64,000 bases of DNA, taken from NCBI RefSeq assembly GCF_000253115.1, contig NC_014145.1:2666001-2730000 (forward strand), written 5' to 3'. A program made the translations under genes and the position numbers. Positions 1 through 8,914 of the stretch are shown here, piece after piece. Below the pieces are notes generated by a model that saw nothing but the letters and a program-made list of their open reading frames with translations, searched no databases and was not told the DNA's origin. Each line of letters starts with the position of its first letter. Positions within the stretch are counted from its first letter, which is position 1. This DNA is from Thiomonas arsenitoxydans (GTDB lineage Bacteria; Pseudomonadota; Gammaproteobacteria; Burkholderiales; Burkholderiaceae_C).

Positions 1-276
1 GTAGCAGGTCTCCATGTAATCGCACTGCACCGCGATCTGGTCGATGGGATAGCCGCGGTAGAGCAGCTCGCCCTTGTCGCCGTCGATATAGGTGATGGCC
101 GAGCTGCAAGAGGCGGTGGACAGAAAGCCCGGGTCGTAGGTGAATTTGCCGGTCTGGCCGTAGAGCTTGCGGATGTCGATCACGTCCGGGCCGATGGTGC
201 CTTTGTAAATCGGCAGGTCGACGCTCGGTGCTCCGTCGCTGAACGAGAGCGTGGCTTTATCGCTTGAAGGGGTCAT
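1..276 (-). CDS. gltA: Citrate synthase, N-terminal part (cut by window edge)
   Basis: Condenses acetyl-CoA and oxaloacetate to citrate, the first TCA step. The 92 visible residues match the N-terminal region of the hexameric proteobacterial GltA: a strand-rich start, then [10 protein letters not shown], a [10 protein letters not shown] stretch and [10 protein letters not shown]. The catalytic His/Asp residues lie beyond the window. The start is chosen at the ATG preceded by a CCGGAG-type ribosome site. It is the last visible gene of the sdhC-D-A-B-E-gltA run on this strand, 82 bp after sdhE. The product is distinct from the 2-methylcitrate synthase paralogue at 7108. Confidence 0.93.
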   Translation of the reverse strand, partial: MTPSSDKATLSFSDGAPSVDLPIYKGTIGPDVIDIRKLYGQTGKFTYDPGFLSTASCSSAITYIDGDKGELLYRGYPIDQIAVQCDYMETCY

Positions 277-358
277 TTTGAAATCTCCGGGGACTGTGTA
301 GTGAGGCTCCCGGAGGCAGACCCCGGGGAAGGAATGACGCAAGCCCGTACCTGCGGGC

Positions 359-631
359 TCACAAGCGCTGCAAAGTGTCAAGCAAGCCCCGGATCTGCGG
401 TGTATCCAGTTCTTCCGGGAGCGGGGTTTTACGCATGAAAAGATCTAAAAGCGTGTTGTCGTCCAGTGCGAGCAGGGCGCCCAGCGCCGCCACCTCTTCG
501 CTGCTGAGCGGCGTTTCGCGTTGGGCAAAGTAGCGCTGCAGAATCAGATCGTTCTCCAGCATGCCGCGCCGCGCGCGCCAGCGCAGCCGGGACAGGTCGG
601 CGGCGTCGGCAGGGGCGTTCGCGTGCAGCAT
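359..631 (-). CDS. sdhE: Succinate dehydrogenase assembly factor 2 (SdhE/YgfY family)
   Basis: Small cytoplasmic factor needed for covalent flavinylation of SdhA. At 90 residues it has family length and shows the signature RRGMLEND near residue 22, matching the conserved RGxxE motif that contacts the flavoprotein, followed by an all-helical acidic segment. It sits 7 bp after sdhB and before gltA, the usual betaproteobacterial position. The assignment rests on motif, size and context. Confidence 0.9.
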   Translation of the reverse strand: MLHANAPADAADLSRLRWRARRGMLENDLILQRYFAQRETPLSSEEVAALGALLALDDNTLLDLFMRKTPLPEELDTPQIRGLLDTLQRL

Positions 632-638
632 GGCAGAC

Positions 639-1355
639 TCAGACGGCGCGGCGCACCATCATTTCCTTGATCTTGCTGATGGCCAGCGTGGGATTGAGCT
701 CTTTCGGGCACACGTCCACGCAGTTCATGATGGTGTGGCAGCGGAACAGGCGGTAAGGGTCTTCGAGATTGTCGAGGCGCTCGCCGGTGGCTTCGTCGCG
801 GCTGTCGGCGATGAATCGATAGGCCTGCAAAAGCCCTGCGGGACCGACGAATTTGTCGGGATTCCACCAGAAACTCGGGCAACTGGTGCTGCAACTCGCG
901 CACAAAATGCACTCGTAAAGACCGTTGAGCTCTTCGCGTTCGGCTGGGCTTTGCAGACGCTCTTTTTCCGGCGGCGGCGTGTTGTTGACCAGATAGGGCT
1001 TGATCGAGTGGTACTGGTTGAAGAACTGGGTCATGTCCACGATCAGGTCGCGGATGACAGGCAGGCCGGGCAAGGGCTTGAGCACCACCGGTTCCTTGAG
1101 GGTGAGCAGGTTGGTGATGCAGGCCAGGCCGTTTTTGCCGTTGATATTCATCGCATCCGACCCGCACACCCCTTCGCGGCAGGAACGGCGGATGGACAGC
1201 GAATCGTCGAGTTCCCACTTGATGCGCTGGATGGCGTCGAGCAGCATCTTGTCGGTGTGCTGCAACGTCACCTCATAGTCCTGCATGTAGGGCTTGGCGT
1301 CTTTATCCGGGTCGTAGCGGTAGATCGAAAACTTCATCTTGCGCGTGTCATTCAT
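639..1355 (-). CDS. sdhB: Succinate dehydrogenase iron-sulfur subunit
   Basis: Electron-transfer subunit of complex II, passing electrons from SdhA flavin to quinone. It is 238 residues. Ligands for the [2Fe-2S] centre are in SCREGVCGSD (C59, C64, D67) and C79. The second domain holds CILCASCSTSC (C149, C152, C155, C159) and C206...C212/C216 for the [4Fe-4S] and [3Fe-4S] centres. All expected ligands are present. It lies 40 bp downstream of sdhA and is probably cotranscribed with it. Confidence 0.97.
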   Translation of the reverse strand: MNDTRKMKFSIYRYDPDKDAKPYMQDYEVTLQHTDKMLLDAIQRIKWELDDSLSIRRSCREGVCGSDAMNINGKNGLACITNLLTLKEPVVLKPLPGLPVIRDLIVDMTQFFNQYHSIKPYLVNNTPPPEKERLQSPAEREELNGLYECILCASCSTSCPSFWWNPDKFVGPAGLLQAYRFIADSRDEATGERLDNLEDPYRLFRCHTIMNCVDVCPKELNPTLAISKIKEMMVRRAV

Positions 1356-1395
1356 ATGCGCTCCTCATGCCTGCCGTGCGCAGGCTGTTGATCCA

Positions 1396-3159
1396 TCAGA
1401 AAGTGCGTGCCTTGGGCTTGAAGGACTCGACGGTCAGCGGCTTGAGCTTCACCGGCTTGTAGCTCAGGCGGCTGCCCTCGCGCCACCACAGGGTGTGCTT
1501 GAGCCAGTCCTGGTCATCGCGTTCGGTGTGATCGTTGTGATAGTGCGCGCCTCGGCTTTCCTGGCGGGCTTCGGCCGAGACCATGGTGGCCTTGGCGACT
1601 TCGATCAGGTTGTCGACCTCCAGCGCCTCGATGCGCGCGGTGTTGAATACCTTGGATTTGTCTTTGAGGTGGATGCGGTCAACCTGCCCCGCGATGTCGG
1701 CAATCGCCTGCACGCCCTCGGCCATGAGCTTTGCGTTGCGGAAGACGCCGCAATGCGTCTGCATCGCCGCGCGGATGGCGTCGGCCACCACATGGCTGCC
1801 GTCCCCGCTCTTGGAGGCGTCGAGCTGGGCCAGGCGCGCCAATGAGCGGTCGGCGGCGTCCTTGGGCAGGGGTTTGTGGCTGCGCTGATGAATGCCGCTG
1901 TTAACGATATGGTTGCCCGCCGAGCGGCCAAATACCAGCAGGTCGAGCAAAGAGTTGGTGCCCAGGCGGTTGGCGCCATGCACGCTCACGCAAGAGCATT
2001 CGCCGATGGCGTAGAGCCCGCCCACCACGGCCGCAGGATCGTCGCCCTGCGGCATGACCACTTGGCTGTGGATGTTCGCCGGAATGCCGCCCATCTGATA
2101 GTGAATGGTCGGCACCACCGGAATGGGCTCCTTGATCGGATCGACGTTGGCGAAGCGGATGGCGATTTCGCGGATGGAGGGCAGCCGCTTCATGATGGTT
2201 TCGGCGCCCAGGTGATCGAGCTTGAGCAGCACATGATCCTTGCGCGGCCCGGCGCCACGACCTTCCTTGATCTCCTGGTCCATCGAGCGCGAGACAAAGT
2301 CGCGCGGCGCCAGGTCTTTGTAGGTCGGGGCGTAACGCTCCATGAAGCGCTCGCCGTTGGCGTTGAGCAGAATGCCGCCCTCGCCGCGCACGCCCTCGGT
2401 GATCAGCACGCCCGCACCCGCCACGCCGGTGGGGTGGAACTGCCAGAACTCCATGTCCTGCAGCGGCAGCCCGGCACGCGCGGCCATGCCCAGGCCATCA
2501 CCCGTGTTGATGAAAGCGTTGGTCGAAGCGGCAAAGATGCGCCCTGCCCCGCCGGTGGCCAGCACCGTGGCCTTGCCCTCGAAAACCGTCACGTCGCCGG
2601 TTTCCATCTCCAGCGCGACCACGCCGAGCACGTCGCCCTTGGCATCGCGAATCAGATCGAGCGCCATCCACTCCACGAAGAAATGGGTGCGGGCTTCCAC
2701 GTTTTGCTGATAGAGCGTATGCAGCATGGCATGGCCGGTGCGGTCCGCCGCGGCGCAGGCGCGCTGCACCGCTTTTTCGCCGAAGTTGGCGGTATGGCCG
2801 CCGAACGGTCGCTGGTAAATGGTGCCGTCGGGGTTGCGGTCGAAGGGCATGCCGAAATGTTCGAGTTCGTACACCGCGCTGTTGGCCTCGCGGCACATGA
2901 ACTCGATGGCGTCCTGGTCACCCAGATAGTCCGACCCTTTGACGGTATCGAACATATGCCAGTACCAGTCGTCTTCACTCATATTGCCCAACGCAGCGGA
3001 GACCCCACCTTGCGCCGCCACCGTGTGCGAGCGGGTGGGAAACACCTTAGAGAGCACCGCCACGTCCAGCCCGGCACGCGTGAGCTGCAGCGCGCAGCGC
3101 AACCCGGAGCCGCCCGCACCCACCACCACCACATCGAATTTTCGGTTACTGACCTGCAT
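1396..3159 (-). CDS. sdhA: Succinate dehydrogenase flavoprotein subunit
   Basis: Oxidises succinate to fumarate on the cytoplasmic face of complex II. The 587-residue length is normal. An FAD dinucleotide-binding motif (GAGGSGLRCA) begins near residue 14. PTRSHTVAAQGG carries the histidine (H45) that binds FAD covalently. The HPTG and GGIP motifs and a late GANRLG-S stretch complete the fold. Its ATG directly abuts the sdhD stop codon (TAAATG), indicating translational coupling. Confidence 0.98.
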   Translation of the reverse strand: MQVSNRKFDVVVVGAGGSGLRCALQLTRAGLDVAVLSKVFPTRSHTVAAQGGVSAALGNMSEDDWYWHMFDTVKGSDYLGDQDAIEFMCREANSAVYELEHFGMPFDRNPDGTIYQRPFGGHTANFGEKAVQRACAAADRTGHAMLHTLYQQNVEARTHFFVEWMALDLIRDAKGDVLGVVALEMETGDVTVFEGKATVLATGGAGRIFAASTNAFINTGDGLGMAARAGLPLQDMEFWQFHPTGVAGAGVLITEGVRGEGGILLNANGERFMERYAPTYKDLAPRDFVSRSMDQEIKEGRGAGPRKDHVLLKLDHLGAETIMKRLPSIREIAIRFANVDPIKEPIPVVPTIHYQMGGIPANIHSQVVMPQGDDPAAVVGGLYAIGECSCVSVHGANRLGTNSLLDLLVFGRSAGNHIVNSGIHQRSHKPLPKDAADRSLARLAQLDASKSGDGSHVVADAIRAAMQTHCGVFRNAKLMAEGVQAIADIAGQVDRIHLKDKSKVFNTARIEALEVDNLIEVAKATMVSAEARQESRGAHYHNDHTERDDQDWLKHTLWWREGSRLSYKPVKLKPLTVESFKPKARTF

Positions 3160-3525
3160 TTACGCTCTCCACAACACTTGCAGGGCCCAGCCCGCGCAAG
3201 CCAATAGCCACAAAATGGTGCCGATCTGCAGCAGCAGTCGCACGCCGACCGGTTTGACGTAATCCATCCAGATGTCGCGCATGCCCACCCAGACGTGGTA
3301 GATCAGCGCCAGCACCGTCACGAAGGTCAGCAGCTTCATCCACTGCTGGGCGAACAAATCGTGCCAGCGCTCGAAGCTCAGCGGGCCGGGCGCGAGAAAA
3401 TACACCAGCAACACCAGGGTGAACACCGCGATCACGGCGGCGGTGACGCGCTGCGCCATCCAGTCGCGCAGGCCGTAGTGCGCGCCGACGACCAGGCGCT
3501 TGTTTCCAATCTTGTCGGCAGCCAT
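3160..3525 (-). CDS. sdhD: Succinate dehydrogenase membrane anchor subunit
   Basis: Membrane anchor of complex II, contributing to quinone and haem b binding. The start is placed at the ATG giving MAADKIGNKRL, which is 1 bp past the sdhC stop; a longer frame overlapping sdhC is not needed. The 121-residue product has three hydrophobic helices (about 34-52, 62-85 and 95-115). The second contains LIYHVWVGMRDIWMDY, whose histidine is the expected haem ligand. Confidence 0.93.
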   Translation of the reverse strand: MAADKIGNKRLVVGAHYGLRDWMAQRVTAAVIAVFTLVLLVYFLAPGPLSFERWHDLFAQQWMKLLTFVTVLALIYHVWVGMRDIWMDYVKPVGVRLLLQIGTILWLLACAGWALQVLWRA

Positions 3526-3526
3526 G

Positions 3527-3940
3527 TCAGTACACCCCCAGCAGCTTGAGGCCGAACAGCGCGGTGAGACCGAGCGACACCGCAAAAGTGATGAGGGCCA
3601 GTTGCAGGCCCTGCGCCTTGCTCACGGCATGAAACGCATCCATCCACAAATGCCGCACCCCGGCCACGAGGTGATGCATCAGCGCCCAGAACAATCCGAG
3701 CAGAATGAGCTTGACGAACCAGTGCGAAAGAAATTGCGTGATGGCCGCATGACTGTCGGCGCTGCGCAGACTGTCGTCGAAAGCCCAGAGCACCAGCGGC
3801 AGCGCCAGGAACATCACCGCGCCGCTGATACGGTGCAAGATGGACACCAGGCCCGCCAGCGGCAGGCGGTAGCCCACGATCTGGCTGATGTGGATGTTGC
3901 GGTAAACCGGCCGGGCCGGTGGCGAAGCAGGTTTTGTCAT
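3527..3940 (-). CDS. sdhC: Succinate dehydrogenase cytochrome b556 subunit
   Basis: Large cytochrome subunit anchoring complex II. The 137-residue protein starts MTKPASPPARPVY, preceded by a GAGGAC ribosome site. The family signature SILHRISG (quinone-site Ser and Arg) is near residue 35 and MHHLVAGVRHLWMD (haem ligand His) near residue 95. Three transmembrane helices are expected. It is the first gene of the sdh run, so the operon promoter should lie in the 167-bp gap to the gntR gene. Confidence 0.95.
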   Translation of the reverse strand: MTKPASPPARPVYRNIHISQIVGYRLPLAGLVSILHRISGAVMFLALPLVLWAFDDSLRSADSHAAITQFLSHWFVKLILLGLFWALMHHLVAGVRHLWMDAFHAVSKAQGLQLALITFAVSLGLTALFGLKLLGVY

Positions 3941-4107
3941 GACACTGTCCTCGTTGTGATCGGTTGTTATCGCAGGTTTTCGGATCGGCACATCAACCCG
4001 GCAAGAGGTAGATGCACGAACAAATGCTGCTTTTTGTTTTGAAGTCTATTGCATCGCAGCAAAACAGCCGGACGGCAGGGCTGGCAACTGCGATGCTTTC
4101 GGGGTCA

Positions 4108-4935
4108 CTAATTCAACTCATTGCGATAGTGATGATGCCTCGTGTTGTACAGCCCGCGGCGGTATTCCGCAGGCAGTTCACCATAACTGAATGACAGCCG
4201 TTCGACGAGTAGCAGGGCTTCGGCCTCGCGCACCCGCAGAAGCTGCGCCTCCTGCGCGCTGGCATTCACCGCACGCAGCTTTTCTTCCGCCCGCACCATG
4301 CGGGTGGAAAACTCGGATTCGAACAAAGCGTAAAGCGGGCCGCGGTAACTTTCCAGCCGCTCCGCGGTCAATCCGCGAAACGCCGGGCCGGGCAGATAAA
4401 TATCTTCGTACACCACAGGCTCGCCCGCCAGCAGCAGCAAGCGGCGAATCTGCGTCACGCTCTCGCCGACTTTGATGCCCAGGGTGCGCGCCACCTCTTG
4501 TGAGGCGCGGGAGCGCTTGCATTCCAAAAATTGCCGCTCCATGGGCTGCGGCACAGGGCGAGCGCCATCACCTGCGGCATCGCGCACGATGCGCAGGAAG
4601 CGGAATTTCACCCGCTCTTCATGGTGCGTGGAGACAAAGGTGCCGCGCCCTTGGCGTCGCAGCAGCAGACCTTCGGCCGCGAGTTCATCCACCGCCTTGC
4701 GCACAGTGCCCTGGCTGACGCCGAAGCGCCGCGCCAGATCGGCTTCGCTGGGGATGAGTTCTCCCGGCTTCCAGTCCCCCTGTTGCAGGCTGCGCGTAAT
4801 CAAACCCTTGATCTGCCGATATAAAGGGCTGAAACTCGGGTTGGACGCCAATTTGGATGCCGATTCGGACACATGGGCGGCCTGCAACTCGGGCGCTGGA
4901 GTGGGGGCGGGGCGGGAAGCCATCATGTCGTGCAT
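4108..4935 (-). CDS. GntR-family transcriptional regulator with UTRA domain
   Basis: Predicted repressor or activator of the flanking TCA genes. An N-terminal extension of about 33 residues rich in Ala/Pro precedes a winged helix (about 35-105) containing GELIPSEADLARRFGVSQ and TVRKAVDELAAEGLL. A C-terminal UTRA ligand-binding domain (about 115-265) includes GEPVVYEDIYLPG. It is divergent from mdh across a 229-bp gap with a perfect 14-bp palindrome and adjacent to sdhC, so regulation of both is plausible. Three in-frame Met codons (residues 1, 4, 5) leave the start slightly uncertain. The effector is unknown. Confidence 0.88.
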   Translation of the reverse strand: MHDMMASRPAPTPAPELQAAHVSESASKLASNPSFSPLYRQIKGLITRSLQQGDWKPGELIPSEADLARRFGVSQGTVRKAVDELAAEGLLLRRQGRGTFVSTHHEERVKFRFLRIVRDAAGDGARPVPQPMERQFLECKRSRASQEVARTLGIKVGESVTQIRRLLLLAGEPVVYEDIYLPGPAFRGLTAERLESYRGPLYALFESEFSTRMVRAEEKLRAVNASAQEAQLLRVREAEALLLVERLSFSYGELPAEYRRGLYNTRHHHYRNELN

Positions 4936-4979
4936 TGCAGCATAGGCTGCCCCGCCTTGTCCAGCTTATGATAAAAAAC

Positions 4980-4993
4980 ATCTTATATAAGAT
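4980..4993. promoter_or_regulatory. Perfect 14-bp palindrome, candidate GntR operator
   Basis: ATCTTATATAAGAT is its own reverse complement. It lies 44 bp upstream of the gntR start and 172 bp upstream of mdh. GntR/HutC-subfamily dimers bind short AT-rich palindromes of this size, and regulators often bind in their own divergent intergenic region. No second copy was found upstream of sdhC or gltA by eye. Confidence 0.65.
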
Positions 4994-5164
4994 AGAAGAG
5001 TGATTGACGCCCGAACGACCTCGGCCTACACTTCTTTCGCATACTGCGGCGCACAAAGAGCCGCAAAGAATCACTACCCTGAGCTGTCCCGCTGTGTTGT
5101 TCTGCTGAGTTCTATTCACGCAGGGCGCCTGCTCCATCAACCCCTACCGACCAGGAGTTTCCCC

Positions 5165-6151
5165 ATGTCCAAAGCCCCCGTACGCGTGACTGTCAGCGGA
5201 GCCGCTGGCCAGATCGGCTATGCCCTGCTGTTTCGCATCGCCTCTGGCCAAATGCTGGGCGCCGACCAGCCGGTGATTCTGCAACTCCTGGAGATTCCCG
5301 ACGAAAAGGCCCAGAAGGCGCTGGGCGGGGTGATGATGGAGCTTGAAGATTGCGCCTTTCCGCTGCTGGCGGGCATGAGCGCGCACGGCGACCCCATGAC
5401 CGCCTTCAAGGATGTGGACTATGCCCTGCTGGTGGGCGCCCGCCCGCGCGGCCCCGGCATGGAGCGGCGCGACCTGCTGTCGGCCAATGCGCAGATTTTC
5501 ACGGCGCAGGGCAAGGCGCTCAACGCCGTGGCCAATCGCACGGTCAAGACGCTGGTGGTCGGCAATCCGGCCAACACCAATGCCTATATCGCGATGAAAT
5601 CCGCGCCTGATCTACCGGCAAAAAATTTCACCGCCATGCTGCGCCTGGATCACAACCGCGCACTAAGCCAACTCGCTGCCAAAACCGGCAAGGCAGTGGG
5701 CGAAATCGAGAAGGTCTGCGTCTGGGGCAATCACTCCCCGACCATGTACGCCGATTACCGCTTCGCAACCGTCGGCGGCCAGTCGGTGAAAGACATGATC
5801 CATGACGACGCCTGGAACCGCGACGTCTTCCTGCCCACCGTCGGCAAGCGCGGTGCGGCCATCATCGAAGCACGCGGCCTGAGTTCCGCCGCGTCCGCCG
5901 CCAACGCCGCCATCGACCACATGCACGACTGGGCGCTGGGCACCAACGGCAAGTGGGTGAGCATGGGCATTCCATCGGACGGGTCTTACGGCATCCCCGA
6001 GCAGACGATATTTGGCTTCCCGGTCACTTGCGCGGGTGGCGAATACCAACTGGTGCGCGATCTGCCCATCGACGCGTTCTCGCAGGAGCGCATCAACAAA
6101 ACCCTGGCCGAGCTCGAAGAAGAGAAGGCTGGCGTGCAGCATCTGCTCTGA
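5165..6151 (+). CDS. mdh: Malate dehydrogenase
   Basis: NAD-dependent oxidation of malate to oxaloacetate. It has 328 residues, normal for the proteobacterial cytosolic-type MDH. The Rossmann motif [10 protein letters not shown] begins near residue 12. Substrate-binding arginines are in [15 protein letters not shown] (about 91-105), followed by VVGNPANTN (131-139), MLRLDHNR (about 158) and the catalytic histidine in WGNHSPTMY (H190). The start at MSKAPVRV follows a CAGGAG ribosome site; upstream in-frame codons are not supported. It is probably cotranscribed with prpB, 6 bp downstream. Confidence 0.97.
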   Translation: MSKAPVRVTVSGAAGQIGYALLFRIASGQMLGADQPVILQLLEIPDEKAQKALGGVMMELEDCAFPLLAGMSAHGDPMTAFKDVDYALLVGARPRGPGMERRDLLSANAQIFTAQGKALNAVANRTVKTLVVGNPANTNAYIAMKSAPDLPAKNFTAMLRLDHNRALSQLAAKTGKAVGEIEKVCVWGNHSPTMYADYRFATVGGQSVKDMIHDDAWNRDVFLPTVGKRGAAIIEARGLSSAASAANAAIDHMHDWALGTNGKWVSMGIPSDGSYGIPEQTIFGFPVTCAGGEYQLVRDLPIDAFSQERINKTLAELEEEKAGVQHLL

Positions 6152-6157
6152 ACGGCC

Positions 6158-7048
6158 ATGACGACCCAAACTGCAGGCGAGCGCTTCCGTCTCGCACTCC
6201 AACAGGAAAGCCCGCTGCAGATCGTGGGCGCGATCAACGCCAACCACGCCTTGCTGGCCCAGCGGGCGGGCTTCAAGGCCATCTATCTCTCAGGCGGCGG
6301 CGTGGCGGCCGGCTCGCTGGGCATGCCCGATCTGGGCATCAACACCCTGGACGACGTGCTCACCGACGTGCGCCGCATCACCGATGTCTGCGACCTGCCC
6401 TTGCTGGTGGACGTGGACACCGGCTTCGGTCCCAGCGCCTTCAATATTGCGCGCACCGTCAAAAGCCTCATCAAATTCGGCGCCGCAGCGCTGCACATCG
6501 AAGACCAGGTGGGCGCCAAGCGTTGCGGCCACCGGCCCGGTAAAGAAATCGTCAGCAGCGGCGAAATGGTTGATCGCATCAAGGCCGCGGTGGACGCCCG
6601 TACCGATCCCGCCTTCTACCTCATCGCCCGCACCGACGCCATCGCGGTCGAGGGACTCGACGCGGCCATAGCCCGCGCCCGCGCCTGCGCCGAAGCCGGG
6701 GCCGACGCCATCTTCGCCGAAGCCGCGCTCGATCTCGACACCTACCGCAAGTTCGGCGCCGCCGTGGGCGTGCCCTTGCTGGCCAATATCACCGAATTCG
6801 GCGCCACGCCGCTGTTCACCGTGGAAGAGTTGCGCAGCGCCGGTGTGGCCATGGCGCTCTACCCGCTCTCGGCGTTTCGCGCCATGAACAAGGCCGCGCA
6901 GACGGTGTATGAAACCCTGCGGCGCGACGGCACGCAAAAGGCGGTGTTGCCGCTGATGCAGACCCGCGCCGAGTTGTACGAGAGCATCGGCTACCACGCC
7001 TACGAGCAGCGGCTGGACGCCATTTTTTCCGGCAAACCCCAATCCTGA
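6158..7048 (+). CDS. prpB: Methylisocitrate lyase
   Basis: Cleaves 2-methylisocitrate to succinate and pyruvate in the methylcitrate cycle for propionyl-CoA. It has 296 residues. The isocitrate-lyase/PEP-mutase superfamily catalytic motif AKRCGH occupies residues 120-125, and metal-binding acids are in VDVDTGFGP (about 84-92). It is only 6 bp after mdh and 59 bp before prpC, so the block links TCA and propionate metabolism. Confidence 0.95.
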   Translation: MTTQTAGERFRLALQQESPLQIVGAINANHALLAQRAGFKAIYLSGGGVAAGSLGMPDLGINTLDDVLTDVRRITDVCDLPLLVDVDTGFGPSAFNIARTVKSLIKFGAAALHIEDQVGAKRCGHRPGKEIVSSGEMVDRIKAAVDARTDPAFYLIARTDAIAVEGLDAAIARARACAEAGADAIFAEAALDLDTYRKFGAAVGVPLLANITEFGATPLFTVEELRSAGVAMALYPLSAFRAMNKAAQTVYETLRRDGTQKAVLPLMQTRAELYESIGYHAYEQRLDAIFSGKPQS

Positions 7049-7107
7049 AGCAGGCGTGAACCGATTCGCAAGCTGCTAACTGAATTGAATACCGAGGAGA
7101 CAAACCC

Positions 7108-8271
7108 ATGAGCGATGACGCAGCCCCCGCTGGCATGACTTTCAAGCCGAAAAAATCGGTGGCGCTTTCCGGGGTGACCGCAGGCAACACGGCCCTGTGC
7201 ACCGTCGGCCGCACCGGCAACGATCTGCACTACCGCGGCTACGACATTCTCGATCTGGCCGAGGCTTGCGAATTCGAAGAGATCGCCCACCTGCTGGTAC
7301 ACGGCAAACTGCCCAACACCGCCGAACTCGCGGCCTACAAGACCAAGCTGCGCCGTCTGCGCGGCCTGCCCGCCGCGGTGAAAGCCGCGCTGGAGCAACT
7401 GCCGCCTTCGGCCCACCCGATGGACGTGCTGCGCACCGGCGTTTCCGTGCTGGGCTGCGTCATGCCCGAGAAAGACGATCACAACGTCGCCGGTGCCCGC
7501 GACATTGCCGACAAGCTCATGGCCTGCCAGGGTTCGATACTGCTGTACTGGTGGCATTACGCTGCCAACGGCCGCCGCATCGAAGTCGAGACCGATGACG
7601 ACTCCATCGGAGGCCACTTCCTGCATCTGCTGCACGGCCACAAACCCAGCGCCTTGTGGGAACGGGCGATGCACACCTCGCTCATCCTCTACGCCGAGCA
7701 TGAGTTCAACGCTTCCACCTTCACCGCCCGCGTCATCGCCGGAACCGGCAGCGACCTGTTCAGCGCTATCGCCGGGGCCATCGGCGCCCTGCGCGGCCCC
7801 AAGCATGGCGGCGCCAACGAAGCGGCGCTCGACATTCAGCGGCGCTACGCCAGCCCCGATGAAGCCGAGGCCGACATCCGCAGCAGGGTCGCCAACAAGG
7901 AAGTGGTCATCGGCTTCGGCCATCCGGTCTACACCATCGCCGACCCGCGCAACAAGGTCATCAAGGAAGTCGCCCGCAGGCTTTCAGCCGATCAGAAAAA
8001 CATGCACCTGTTCAACGTGGCCGAGCGTCTGGAGACGGTGATGTGGGACGTGAAAAAAATGTTCCCCAATCTCGACTGGTTCAGCGCCGTGAGCTACAGC
8101 CTCATGGGCGTGCCCACCGCCATGTTCACCCCGCTGTTCGTGATTTCGCGCACCAGCGGCTGGAGTGCGCATGTGGTGGAACAGCGACAGGACAACAAGA
8201 TCATTCGACCCAGCGCGAATTACACTGGCCCGGAAAATTTGCAGTTCGTGCCGCTCGCACAGCGTCCTTGA
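7108..8271 (+). CDS. prpC: 2-methylcitrate synthase
   Basis: Condenses propionyl-CoA with oxaloacetate. At 387 residues it has the size of the PrpC/GltA-short family rather than full GltA. Catalytic histidines are visible in [11 protein letters not shown] (H233) and IGFGHPVYT (H273), and the C-terminal part has the family stretch [21 protein letters not shown] site precedes the ATG. The setting between prpB and prpD supports methylcitrate rather than citrate synthesis. Confidence 0.94.
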   Translation: MSDDAAPAGMTFKPKKSVALSGVTAGNTALCTVGRTGNDLHYRGYDILDLAEACEFEEIAHLLVHGKLPNTAELAAYKTKLRRLRGLPAAVKAALEQLPPSAHPMDVLRTGVSVLGCVMPEKDDHNVAGARDIADKLMACQGSILLYWWHYAANGRRIEVETDDDSIGGHFLHLLHGHKPSALWERAMHTSLILYAEHEFNASTFTARVIAGTGSDLFSAIAGAIGALRGPKHGGANEAALDIQRRYASPDEAEADIRSRVANKEVVIGFGHPVYTIADPRNKVIKEVARRLSADQKNMHLFNVAERLETVMWDVKKMFPNLDWFSAVSYSLMGVPTAMFTPLFVISRTSGWSAHVVEQRQDNKIIRPSANYTGPENLQFVPLAQRP

Positions 8272-8371
8272 CTCGTCCCGCGCACTTCTCGCCATGCCCA
8301 CGCGCCCGGCTTGTCGCTCGCCTCGTCCTGGAGCGGTTTTTTTCCGTGTTCCAGTTCGTGGAGTGTTCAAG

Positions 8372-8890
8372 ATGAAACGTCAGTTCTTTTTCCTGTCCGG
8401 AGTGGTCGGTCTGTCCTGCGCGCTTGCGCTGCCTGCTCATGCGCAAACGCAGGCCAGCAAGGAAAAAACGGCGGATGCCGCAACCGCCGTCGCGCACGGC
8501 ACCACCAAGGCCGAGCCGACGGTGGTGGCAACCGCCGACACCGCCACCCCGGCCCTGCTGACCAGCAATGCCCCCGGCGCCCGCGTACCCGGCACGGAAA
8601 ACGGCTTTCCCGATGTAAACCCGGTGTTCGCACTCAGGGCCGGTCGCATGGTGTGTGGCAGCCGCCGCCTGCCGATGGACGTCAAGATCGAAGGCGCCGA
8701 CGACCAGGCCGTGCTGCTGACCTGGAACCGGAAAAGCTACATCCTCAAGCGCAAGCCCACCTCCACCGGCGCTTACCACTTCGACGATGCCAAGGCTGGC
8801 TTCGTCCTCATTCAGATCCCGACCAAGAGCATGCTGTTCGACAAAAAGAACATGACGCGACTGGCCGACGACTGCGTTCCCTCGCCCTGA
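8372..8890 (+). CDS. Secreted/periplasmic hypothetical protein
   Basis: I do not recognise this family. The chosen start gives a 172-residue protein with a clear signal peptide (MKRQFFF..., hydrophobic core, cleavage after PAHA around residue 24). A low-complexity Ala/Thr/Lys linker runs to about residue 70, followed by a compact C-terminal domain with cysteines near 94 and 167 that could form a disulfide. It lies between prpC and prpD, 24 bp before prpD, so it is probably transcribed with the methylcitrate genes. A longer in-frame reading from 8165 overlaps prpC and is less likely. Confidence 0.7.
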   Translation: MKRQFFFLSGVVGLSCALALPAHAQTQASKEKTADAATAVAHGTTKAEPTVVATADTATPALLTSNAPGARVPGTENGFPDVNPVFALRAGRMVCGSRRLPMDVKIEGADDQAVLLTWNRKSYILKRKPTSTGAYHFDDAKAGFVLIQIPTKSMLFDKKNMTRLADDCVPSP

Positions 8891-8914
8891 CGGGCTCTCC
8901 CTTACCCACGATCC

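Noticed and set aside
1876..3207. Long plus-strand frame opposite sdhA
   Set aside because: Antisense shadow of sdhA with no start signal or domain.
8165..8371. Longer start for the secreted hypothetical protein
   Set aside because: It would overlap prpC and hide the signal peptide behind 69 unrelated residues.
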